From assembly GCA_947184155.2 (NCBI GenBank), contig CAMXCT020006500.1, positions 108,100 through 172,099 on the forward strand: DNA of 64,000 nucleotides. The letters are read 5' to 3'. The notes beneath the pieces were generated by a model. The model was not told the DNA's origin. It was given only the letters and a program-made list of their open reading frames with translations, and did not search any database. This document shows positions 34,701 to 46,700 of the stretch, piece by piece. Source of the DNA: Cladocopium goreaui (Eukaryota; Sar; Dinophyceae; Suessiales; Symbiodiniaceae). The first letter of the stretch is position 1. Each line of letters starts with the position of its first letter. Made by a program: the position numbers and the translations under genes.

Positions 34701-37700
34701 GAAGTTTCCTCTTATCCAATATGTTGCCAGCTACTTAGTGGCTTATGTTGTGGGAGGAAGAGGTCGCAAAGAAAAGAGAAGAGACCGAAGACTTGCAGAA
34801 GAAACTGCAGGAAGCCTCTGCAATGCAGGCTGGTTTCTTGCCATTGATGCGGTTGGATAATATCAGTTCGCATTCCAGCTGCATAATTATGCAGTATGGA
34901 CAGTATGGACAACTTACAGGTCTTGTCAAAGCGTTTCAGTCTAAATCCATGAACTCTGGGTAGATACTGTAACTTGAATGCAGTTCTGAGAGTTTGAAAG
35001 TCAAACCTTTTGAGATAGTCGTGTTTCAAAACTTCTGTACACAGCACTGAGTACTGGTAGCTTGAAGGCAGAAATGGAGCAGCAGAAGCAGAAGAACGAA
35101 GAATTGCAGAAGAAGCTGCAAGAAACTGCTGCACTGCAGGACCCATGGGACACATGTGCAGTGTCATGTGCAGGGGTCTCTTTGAATGTCCCACTTGTCA
35201 GCCGCTTTCTTCGGATGCGTATCTTGAGACACGATGTCTCCTTTTTGCAAGAATAGCAAGCTGGCATCGATTTGGAAAGATGTGAAGCACTGCACTGAAG
35301 TTTCCTCTTATCCAATATGTTGCCAGCTACTTAAGTGGCTTATGTTGTGGGAGGAAGAGGTCGCAAAGAAAAGAGAAGAGACCGAAGACTTGCAGAAGAA
35401 ACTGCAGGAAGCCTCTGCAATGCAGGCTGGTTTCTTGCCATTGATGCGGTTGGATAATATCAGTTCGCATTCCAGCTGCATAATTATGCAGTATGGACAG
35501 TATGGACAACTTACAGGTCTTGTCAAAGCGTTTCAGTCTAAATCCATGAACTCTGGGTAGATACTGTAACTTGAATGCAGTTCTGAGAGTTTGAAAGTCA
35601 AACCTTTTGAGATAGTCGTGTTTCAAAACTTCTGTACACAGCACTGAGTACTGGTAGCTTGAAGGCAGAAATGGAGCAGCAGAAGCAGAAGAACGAAGAA
35701 TTGCAGAAGAAGCTGCAAGAAACTGCTGCACTGCAGGACCCATGGGACACATGTGCAGTGTCATGTGCAGGGGTCTCTTTGAATGTCCCACTTGTCAGCC
35801 GCTTTCTTCGGATGCGTATCTTGAGACACGATGTCTCCTTTTTGCAAGAATAGCAAGCTGGCATCGATTTGGAAAGATGTGAAGCACTGCACTGAAGTTT
35901 CCTCTTATCCAATATGTTGCCAGCTACTTAAGTGGCTTATGTTGTGGGAGGAAGAGGTCGCAAAGAAAAGAGAAGAGACCGAAGACTTGCAGAAGAAACT
36001 GCAGGAAGCCTCTGCAATGCAGGCTGGTTTCTTGCCATTGATGCGGTTGGATAATATCAGTTCGCATTCCAGCTGCATAATTATGCAGTATGGAAAGTAT
36101 GGACAACTTACAGGTCTTGTCAAAGCGTTTCAGTCTAAATCCATGAACTCTGGGTAGATACTGTAACTTGAATGCAGTTCTGAGAGTTTGAAAGTCAAAC
36201 CTTTTGAGATAGTCGTGTTTCAAAACTTCTGTGCACAGCACTGAGTACTGGTAGCTTGAAGGCAGAAATGGAGCAGCAGAAGCAGAAGAACGAAGAATTG
36301 CAGAAGAAGCTGCAAGAAACTGCTGCACTGCAGGACCCATGGGACACATGTGCAGTGTCATGTGCAAGGGTCTCTTTGAATGTCCCACTTGTCAGCCGCT
36401 TTCTTCGGATGCGTATCTTGAGACACGATGTCTCCTTTTTGCAAGAATAGCAAGCTGGCATCGATTTGGAAAGATGTGAAGCACTGCACTGAAGTTTCCT
36501 CTTATCCAATATGTTGCCAGCTACTTAAGTGGCTTATGTTGTGGGAGGAAGAGGTCGCAAAGAAAAGAGAAGAGACCGAAGACTTGCAGAAGAAACTGCA
36601 GGAAGCCTCTGCAATGCAGGCTGGTTTCTTGCCATTTTTTTGCGTTCTACTGTCTGTGGTGTCCGCAGACAGTAAAGTTGGTTTTATATCTGCAACAAGT
36701 ATCAAAAAACAGATGGGTTTGCTTCGTGGCACATTTCTACAAATGGATGGGTAGATGATCCAACGGATCCAAGCCCAGCAGTTTGGTTTCCAAAAAAGGT
36801 CCCCAACTCTGATCCAACTCTGGTGGGATAAAGCATCTTTGTATCACTGAAACCAAGGTGCTTAGCGGCTATGTACCATGCATGCACCGTGCAATTGCAC
36901 AAGCGCGTCAATTGATGTTTTGAATCAATTACAATCTTCCCATCTTCAGATCTGAAAACACACAGGTTATATCAGGTTATGGTTTCCGAAAAGTCATGGG
37001 TGCCCCAGTCATCATCCAACTCCTTAGATCATCTTCGTATTGTTTTCAACACAACGGTGACGGGGGATCCATGAGGCCGAAATGGAGCAGCAGCAGCTTC
37101 AAGCGGCTGCACTGCAGGCCAGGAAAAGATGCGAACGCAAACGCGAACCCAAAGTGGTTGGTGGTTTCAAACATTGGTTTAGTATGGGGTAATGATTGTT
37201 AATCATGGTTAATAATGGTTGATAATCACTGGTTGGTGGTTTCAAACATGGCTTTTATCTTCCATTTCATATATGGGATGTCATCCCAACCCCATTGACG
37301 AACTCATATTTTTCAAGATGGTTATTGCACGACCAACCAGCAAAAAACTGGCTTCAGAAAACCAAGATGTCATTTTGTTGTTAATCTGACATCGTGGTTG
37401 ATATATCGCCATTGGTATATAGAAATTATAAAACCAAGTGGGTTTGTCTATCATCGTGGTTTTCGATATATCCACTCGGCATATTGGTGTTTATTTTTTC
37501 ATTTGTGATGATCAGCGTCAATTCATCCAGTTGATGACTGAGGTATATCTTTGTAATGCTTAGTATTTGTCGGATATCGCTATATGGACTCCAGAATTCA
37601 TCCAGTTGCAGTACTACAGTTCTAGCAGTTATAGCCCTTAACAGCTGTAACTGGCTTATAATGATACATATATATATATATATGCATACAATTATATATA

Positions 37701-40700
37701 TACATATAATCATATGTATGTATAATAATAATAATATATTATTATTATTATATAACCTTAGTTACACGAGTTACGATCCCATCTATGACTGTTAGGGGGC
37801 CATAGCTGGTATATCTTGGCTTATGCTCCCAGCGGGAGCCACGGTTGGGTCAATCGACGTGCATGAGGATTTCCTGAAGATCCCCGAACTAAATGGAGGG
37901 TTACCATATTTAATCACTCACCATGAAATCCCTTTAAATCCCAAAAACTCGCCATTTTTCTCACTCAACTACCAGGTTCATTGGAATAATTGCTCAAATC
38001 ACCATTGATCTAAATGACTCAAAGTACCATGGTACTCGTCAAATAATCGACATATATCATGTTTTATATTTAACAATTTCATCAAATTCTCATACTTGAT
38101 TGAATATATCAATGATTATTATATTAAATCAATGACTGGTACCATATTTAACCATTTATATATCATTATATATCAAATTATCAGATAATGGACATGGTAT
38201 AAATGGTACTACTCAAGATTAATCACTGTTTTACTTCATGCTTACCATAGATGTCCTTTTCACACTGGTTGGTTGAGCAAAATAGAGGGGTTTCTTCAGG
38301 TATATCATTATATATCAAATTATCAGATAATGGACATGGTATAAATGGTACTACTCAAGATTAATCACTGTTTTACGTCCTTTTCCCACTGGTTGGTTGA
38401 GCAAAATAGAGGGGTTTCTTCAGACCCCTTCAACAACAGAAGTTTGAGATAGGGGATTAACCAGCTCCCGGCCCGGCCCCTTTTTTTTTTTCCCACAAGG
38501 ACATATTATTGATTTATAACTCAAACAGGAGAAATATGGGAAAATATGGGAAAATATGGGAAATGTGCTTGGGATGACCATACTGTATGTACAATTTGAA
38601 GTCAAAGAACTCAAATTGATAGCAAACACAACATGGTTAAAATGGGAGAAATATGGGAAAATAGTGGATGCCCATACTAATATATGACTCGTAGCTGGGA
38701 AGAGCAGATTAAAATTGGAGAAATATGGGATTTAGCCAAGATCATGGTGCTTTTTTGTTGGTTTTAGCCAGCAAGGATGGGGATGTTGCGGTGAGGTACT
38801 GGTGGTAAACTGGTGGTAAACTTTGATCAAAGGATCATCAATGCCAAAGTCGGTACCTTTATAATTCTGAGACCGGGGGCCATACTGGATTAGTTACCCT
38901 CTGGTAAACTACCACAGCTATGGAAAATCCCCATCTTTAATGGGTAAATCAACTATAAATGGCCATTTTCAATAGCTACGTTAAATTACCAGAGGGTATG
39001 CCATTTTCGAAACTCGTTATGCCCCTCTGCCAGAGAAGTGTTCTCTTTTTGAAGACTCCTTTTTTTGACCGGAAACTTCCTGACTCAGGCGGAACTGGAA
39101 AAACAGAAGAAGGAGAATGAAGAGCTTCAAAAAAAGTTGCACGACACGCCGACACAGGCCTTCTTGAATGACTGGACTTGAGCATGTCATCACTGGATGG
39201 TGGTTACCATAAGTCATGGGGAACGCAACATTTGATCTAACAATGGCTCGTTTTTAATGGGGAAGCCAATGGTTGAATGGGGACCGGGGACCCAATTTTT
39301 TCGAAATCATTTGGAACGCGTGAAAGTGTTGAACTCAGCCAATTGCCGTAGCTGAAAAAATTGGGGACTTGCGATCTAAGCATGGAAAGGGGAACAGCCA
39401 ACAGATGACAGGCTCCAAGACCTTTGAATCAATGGTTGACCTGGTTATCATTGATCATGCTGTGGACAAAATGCTGCAGCACTTTGGTCACTATTGGTGA
39501 CTATGAAACACTGTAGATAATGGGATTATAGTGGGCTAAACATTTAGCAACTGGTGCAGGATTTCTTCCATCCACAATATGTTTATACACAATCCATAGA
39601 TATAGCTGGAGGCAGTAAGTTGAAAATGAACTTTTGCAAGTACTGTAATCAAAGGCACTCAAAGGTTCTTGCAACGGCCAATCCAGTAATGAATGATTGG
39701 TAGTATTGGCTCATGATTTCAGAAATCCCAAAAAACTTTAGCCTCTGACCATTAGAGTCGCACTTGGGAATATGATCTTGCGCAAGCAGTGCTTTTTTGC
39801 GAATGACATAAGAATTTTAAGGCTCCTACCCATCAACCAACATCGATCAAAGCATCAAAGCAGATTTGTGGGGCCCACATTCTCTTCTTGCTTAAATCTC
39901 CAAACAATGTGGTGCCCCCAACAGTTGTTGCCCCTCTTCAAAGACAAAGCAATCTGGGTTGATCCATTTTTATCAATTTTTATCAATTTTTATCCTAATT
40001 TTAGTTGATGAGATATCTGGGCCAAGTGTAACTACCGAACCCTGTTCTCCCGAGCCCTGGAATCATTGTTCATAAGGGGAATCATCCCAAAATGGCCGCA
40101 AGTTTCATGTTAGCGTATTATAATTTACCCAGATTTAGCACTTTTGGGAAGATCCTACTAACCTTGCAATGTCGAGGCCCCCAAACGATAGCGAGACGTT
40201 GACGCACAGAGCATTGTATATAATTTGGCCAGAGATATCTATGGAAAATCACCATTTTTAATAGGTAAACCATGGTAAACCATCTACTGTATAAATGGGC
40301 CATCTATACCATGGCTATGTTAGTCATAACCAGAGGGTAAATCATCACTGGTTGGTGGTTTGGAACATGGCTTTTATGACTTTCCCATCATATTGGGAAT
40401 AGTACCCCCAACTGACGAACTAGATCCGGCTGGAGGTGTCCTGGGGGTACCCCCCAAATCCACGCCACTTCGTGGTTGATAATGGTTAGTAATAGGTAAT
40501 AATGGATAATAATAGTGGTTAATAGTGGTTAATGGTGGTTGATGATGGATAATAGTGGTTAATAGTGGTTAATAGTGGGTAATACTGGTTAATAAAGGTT
40601 AATAGTGGGCAATAGTGGTTAATGGTGGTTGATAAAGGTTCATAGTGGCTAATAGTGGTTAATAGCGGTTAATGGTGGTTGATAGTGGTTGGTTAACAGT

Positions 40701-43700
40701 GATTGATAGTGATTAATAGTGGTTAATAGTGGCTAATAGTGGTTAATAATGGTTAATAGTGGTTAATAGTGGTTATAGTGACTGATAGTGACTGATAATG
40801 GTTGTTCAAGCGTTAATCATTTATGTAATTGATACTGAGTTATCAATGGTTATGGCTACGAATGATTATTGATGCTATCAATGGTTCATCCCCTGCCCCC
40901 AATACTAAACACCCCCTAAATGGTCCAAGTATGTGGAAATCACCTTTTAAACCATGCTTTCGTTGATGGGATCGTTGAAACCTATGGTGACTAAAAAAAG
41001 GGGATCCCCCATGTCTCAGAATCCCCAGGTTCAAGCATGTTAAATCTCGATTCTTGGGCTGGCTTAAAGCATAGTACTTTGCCTTTTTGTGGTTCAATCG
41101 CATGAATTCACCGAATCAACATCAATGGTTATCTGTAGATACAATCATCCTGAAGTATAGATGATGTGGATGGAATATGGATTTTTCAACCATAGTCCCA
41201 CTTTGGTAGAGTTAGATTATATTCCATTCATACCCTCCACATTAGAATAGCGGACATAGTGTGGATATTCTATTATGGACACTCTCGTTAGTGGATTTTG
41301 AGTATGGTATTTTATCATATTTTATCATATTTTATCTATATAGTGGATCTAGATATATAATATTATATAATGATATATAGTGGGTGTAATCCACTAAAAT
41401 GTCCCACTACTATATATATATAATGTTATATGTAATATTAAGTATCTATCTGCTCCTGGATTGCTCTAAATGGATATAATCCCATCCACGAATTCAGATC
41501 CCCATTACTGCAATGAATTAATTCATATCCAGTGATAGTAGTGATAGTATCCAATATTGGATCTCCATGTTGAGTAGTAGATATGTTCCCATGAATTGAA
41601 TATGTATATATATATATAATTATATACATATATATATTGTAGTAAATGGTCTTGATGATATTTTTCAATGTCCACTGAAAGATAAACCGTAGTTATAAAC
41701 CCCAGTTATTATAGTGAACCCTTCGCCAGCTTAGCGAACTAAATCTCATGAAAGGACCAAATGAATTTTCTTACTTAAATCATGCATTCTTTGCACCACT
41801 TTGGCTCTTACATCCCATAAAATCTATAAACATCCATTAAATCCTATGAAGATTAAATCCCATAAAATCCTTTAAACATCTTACACAAATCCCATAAAAT
41901 CCTACACAAATCCCATGAACACATCCCATTAAATCACCAAGATTCTCTCATCTCTAGTCATGTCGTGTAATGTCCACATCTCCCACATCTCGCTCGTTGG
42001 AAAACGAGGCGGCGACCGATCATCGGGAAGCAACGTCCACGGCTCCGTGCGGGCTCCAAGCGGCTCCGTGCGGTGCATATTTCCTGCATACCCATAGGAT
42101 CCATGGTGCTGCTATATATGCTAACATTTACCATCAATATAGCCCAGTCATGTTAGCATATATATATATATATACCAGCACCATGGATCCGTCATGGGAT
42201 ATTTCATGTATCATCGCATATTTACTATAGCAATACCTGACAGCGCCATTCGGAAGTGGAAAGCTGGGCAAATTCTGCCGACAAATTGATCATTGTGAAA
42301 GATCAATGATTTCCCTTGCAGTGAGAATGACGCCCGAGCTTATTTCGGTGATTTCTGGCGATTTGTCCAGACATTTAAGTTTTGCGTTTTTTCGTTTTCG
42401 CGGAATCACATCATCTTTCATTTGATGGTCTAGTTTCGGAGTGTTATATAAATCCTGGTTGGCAAGGCTGCACATGTCCAAGAAACAACAATTCCCATCA
42501 TTGCGGGTATAGCCAAACTTGGGTATTCCGAAAAGCGGGAAGCAAAGACAGTTCTTGACTGCCCAGTAAGTCCGGAATTCTAGGGGCAGAGATAGCTTTT
42601 TTTTGGGTTCATTGAAGAGGTGCAGTGAAGAGGTCGCGTAGAGAAGTGGCTTAGGAAATGGCGTGCACTCCTCCATTCATTCATTCGCTGGTTCATTTGC
42701 TCGTTCAACCAATCATTCAATTCAATGGGAATTTCAGGATCCTAAAGTGGAGGTACCTACCATATATAAGGCCTATATAAAGCTTATGTAAGGGGATATC
42801 CCAGCAAAATATGGCCTTATATGTTACAGTACCTCCATTTTAGGATCTTGGAATTCCCATTGAGTCATCTTTTCGCCTTCGCTGAGGCAGCTGCCTCACA
42901 CCGGAAATTGGCATTCCAAGGATTTTCCTAACCAATGGTATTGAATATGTCTAATATGGCACCCCCAAATGAAGAGTGACCCCGTACTAAATCAGCTTTT
43001 CAAAAAATCATGAGTCTGATCGGCAGAAGGCATGAGTCTTCCTCGTTTCACCTCGTTTTGGGGGGCGTTCAACGTGTCGCACCTGGTGGGCGGCCATGGT
43101 TGTAAGGTGCATCCAGAGGTCAAGATGTGCGGCTTCGGCTGCGAATCACTTCACCGGGATTGGCCCAAGAATGCTCAACCAATTATAATGGTTGGGTGAT
43201 GACTTGGCTTCCATTGAAGATAACGGCATGCTAAAACGTCGTCCCAAGATTGCGTTTGAGATTTAGAATTTCCAAATGCTCCATGTATGGAATATTTACC
43301 TACATTCACCCCAAAAATGACCCAGTTTTGTAGGTCAATATTCCATACATGGAGCATCTGGGTGTAGAATTTCCAACATATGGATGCCCCATTGATAGGG
43401 GCTGAAGATCCGTGGAAAAACACATATTGCGACCTCAATGGATCAACTACTTGGCTGGCTGAGCCCCAATAAAGCGCTGGTTGACCTAAAAACAACCGGC
43501 ACTCGCTGCCTTAGATGGGCCATGGAGTTAGTTAGCTGGTTAGTAACTGGGGTTATATCCCCAGTTACTAACCAGCTAACTAACTCCATGGCCCATCTAA
43601 GGCGGTATTGTATTTTGTCCCGCTAAATTCGGTTACCATGTCTGCATTTCCCTGTCCAAGTCCTCGCTAAAATATGCCTTTGCCAAAGGCCCGGTTTTTA

Positions 43701-46700
43701 GCTTGAGGACAAGGGTCGGTTTTCTCTACGTTTTTTTTTTTTAGGTAGTATTTTGTGAGACTTAGCCAAGCAAGTCCCACCCCCAAAGATATCCAGTGCT
43801 TGAAAAATCGAGGGGGCACCTTCGAGATTTGCAAAAATAGTTGAACCATGAAAAAACCGTGAAGAGGCCATGAAAACCAGGGTTGAATGGGTGAAAAGGC
43901 CGTTAAAGGCCCGCGCCGCAAAATCAGGTTTGTGCGAACATAACAAAAACCACCTGCCTGATGTTGTGATTTTGTAAGCAAACTTTCTCATGAGTGCTCC
44001 CGCTGTATGTGACTGCTGCTGGTCTTACGGTGCGGAAATTTTGATTCTTTGCAGGGACTGAGTGTTGTGAACCCTTCAATCATGTAGGCCTTTTACTCAC
44101 ACGGCCCCGTTGAATTTTTCCTGACTTTGAAATATAACTACTTCCTTCAGGATTCAGCCTATATGCATATATCCGTTCAACCACATCACTGCGCACGCTG
44201 CGCCTTGATCTTGGATGCACAAGGAAAACTGGTGGGAAGATTCCGAATCTTTCCATTAAAAGAAATGTTTGTTCGCCCACCTTCGCCGCCAAAAAGTTTT
44301 TTGCTAGGGTTGCTGCCCGCCATCAGCCAACTCAACGTGCGCTGTCAAACTTTCGGTTGCCCGTCCACGTATTGATATATCCGCCAAAACATTTCGTTTG
44401 CGTGGCAGCCGGTTACTTTATCAGGGATAACTGTCGATCACTGAAATCCGAGGGTTCGAGGGAGAAACTTTTGTACCGTATGTATCCGTATGTAGGGGTT
44501 CAGGGATTTTGCACAGGTTTGAGGAAAACTTAACCACATGTGGCTTGAACAATGGCATGCACCTTCATGTCGGGAATTGAATAGGCCATTGGTATTGCAA
44601 AGCAGGTCCTCCAGTTTGTAAGACGCGTTGCTTGCACCATAAGCCCAGAAAATACTTCGGGTGTCTTCTTGTAAAGGTCCAAACCATGAAATTGTTTTTT
44701 AAACTTTTAAAGATCATACAATACAATATAATACTTAATCCCTTCGGCTAATTATATTGAATATCCCGCAGCCAAACTTTTGCTGAGTACTGGATCATTT
44801 ATTCATTTGGATTCCCATTTGAAGATATATGAAGGGTCTTGAATATTTGGAAGAAGTCAATACTCCAGAATAAGAATAAGGTTGAGAGTATGTACACCTG
44901 GGTTAGTAATCCCATCCGACGATAAGAACAAACCCCCGTTCCCAATATCACCTTAAGCCATGGTTTATGGGGGTTGGAAATATGAACAGGCGAAGGGGCC
45001 AATATTGTTGGTTGTATGTATATCCCCATGATACTAATATATCCCATTCCACCTCAGTAAATCCCATTAAATCTCATTAATGCCATTAAAACCCAATTAA
45101 ATCACCATTACATGCCATAAAATCACCGTTGTTTTTTTAAAGACATTGTCATATTTTCAGATCAGGGTGTCTCCGCACTTTGCGCTGAGGCATTCTGTCG
45201 TGGATGAGGCGAGGTGTGGATCCGGTATACGGGCTTGTCATGGTTTGTTTGTCATTCAAGTAGTATTCTTTGCGAGGTATACCTATGGTTAATGACCCTA
45301 GTATGTAAATGCAAAAAGACCGGGGGATATGCATGGTCCGAACTGATGAAGGTTTGAAACCATTGATTGACACGTGCATCCAAGAAGACAAGTCCTTGTC
45401 CTTGTGGGTTGCCCAATTGATCATAGTTGGGGATATGTTAGCCGCCACCTCCAGTATCCACTGCAATCGGAAAGAGCGGGTAAATAAATAATGAATAAAT
45501 AGATAATGAATAGATAAATAAAAATAAATAAATATATATATATAATATAAACACATATATATATATGCTTATAGATGCTTTGCAAACCGAAAAAATCATG
45601 CTTTGATTCTAGAGTTCAATTGCTGAACAGCTAGCATATATATATATATATATATGGGGGTTCATGATTCATGATCTATTTTTTTTTCGGTTTCCATCAA
45701 GCAATATATATGGCAATGAATCCCCATTATCCCATCCTCATAAAACCATCAACTAGCTTAGTGATTTCAACCAACTTGGCGATTCCGAACTCTGGTGCCA
45801 CCGGTTGGCTATATCAAGATATATTACCCTGTGGGAAACGTTTACATAACTATGGAAAAGCACCATTTTTCACTGGAAACATTAACTATAAATGGTGATT
45901 TTTCATAGTTATGTTAAATTACCAGAGGGTAACTATATTGTTGGCTATTGTTGGTACCCGCTAAACCACCATTTCTGTAAGTAGAAAATCCATTCACCAT
46001 CCATGGTCCTTACGTTACGCAGATCCCAGAAAAGTAGCCCAGTATCGGATTTACAAGTATACTCAAAAAAATACTATAACCTGACACTGACAAGGCTCTA
46101 CTATCAGACATGTCTGCAAAATTTCTCTGTAGGCCGACCTTTTACATCAGCAGCGTCAAATGTGCCATGGTTAGCACATGGGTCATTTCCCTCAAAGGTA
46201 TCGATTTTCAATCCACTAGTAAAGTTTCATACACCCATTACAATGATCCCAATATCAGATGGATGACCATAACCCCAATATCATGTTTTGACTATGGCAC
46301 ATATGACCACATGTAATCACATGTATGTATATGTTCACGCACATATATATATATATATATTATATATATTATATAGATCAACATATTATGATTATGCTTA
46401 TATGGGATGGATGTCCATAACTCCCATGATAACACCTCCGGGGTATACATCCCCATTATATCAGCATGTTCCATGGGGCTAGGCTGCCAAAAAGGCCGCT
46501 GTCGCAGAAGAGGAGCGAAACAAGGCGACCGGAAATTCCGGAATTCCCCGGTCATGTGCGTGGTATGAAAAGGAATGGATCGGAAAGGGTATCTTTTGAC
46601 TTTATTCGGCTTTAATAGTGGTTAATGGGGTTTGATGTAATGGCGCTTAATGAGGTTCAATGGGGTTGAATCATGTTTATGGCAATCTTCATTACCATGA

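Larger units (their letters stand above)
31387..36619. repeat. Tandem genomic array of A/B exon pairs (668-bp then 597-bp units)
   Basis: A exons start at 31483, 32151, 32819, 33565, 34162, 34757, 35354, 35951 and 36548. Spacing is 668, 668, 746, 597, 595, 597, 597 and 597 bp. Type 1 units are 72 + 310 + 72 + 214 bp and type 2 units are 72 + 239 + 72 + 214 bp (exon A, intron, exon B, intron). Introns are almost as conserved as exons between 597-bp units, which points to recent unequal crossing-over or conversion. Each intron spliced out leaves 48 codons per unit. Read-through frames in the introns ([12 protein letters not shown], then [11 protein letters not shown]) are not considered coding. 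Confidence 0.95.
37118..39088. other. Intron
   Basis: It holds a stray family 2 left arm (37159), a full family 2 copy, an AT/AAT microsatellite (37660-37752), segmental duplicate copy 2 with an internal tandem duplication, ATATGGGAAA repeats (38530-38725) and a family 1 copy. Confidence 0.5.
39158..41957. other. Intron
   Basis: It holds diverged family 1 (40230) and truncated family 2 (40348) elements, the GGTTAATAGT array and AT microsatellites (41345-41430, 41608-41638). The remaining sequence is unremarkable. Confidence 0.45.

Noticed and set aside
31681-36388. Repeated minus-strand frames of 104-194 codons across the array
   Set aside because: Same frame in every unit, antisense to the coiled-coil exons and introns; it contains complements of exon codons and no independent motif.
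37841-37905. Possible exon reading [20 protein letters not shown]
   Set aside because: Its entry and exit phases do not fit between 37117 and 39089, where all confident boundaries are phase 0.
42887-42920. Possible exon [11 protein letters not shown] after CTGAG
   Set aside because: Phase 1 exit does not fit the next candidates and the length is only 34 bp.
43060-43165. GC-rich island with frame [20 protein letters not shown]
   Set aside because: All three frames are open and no acceptor/donor pair fits the pattern; left as a possible coding island only.
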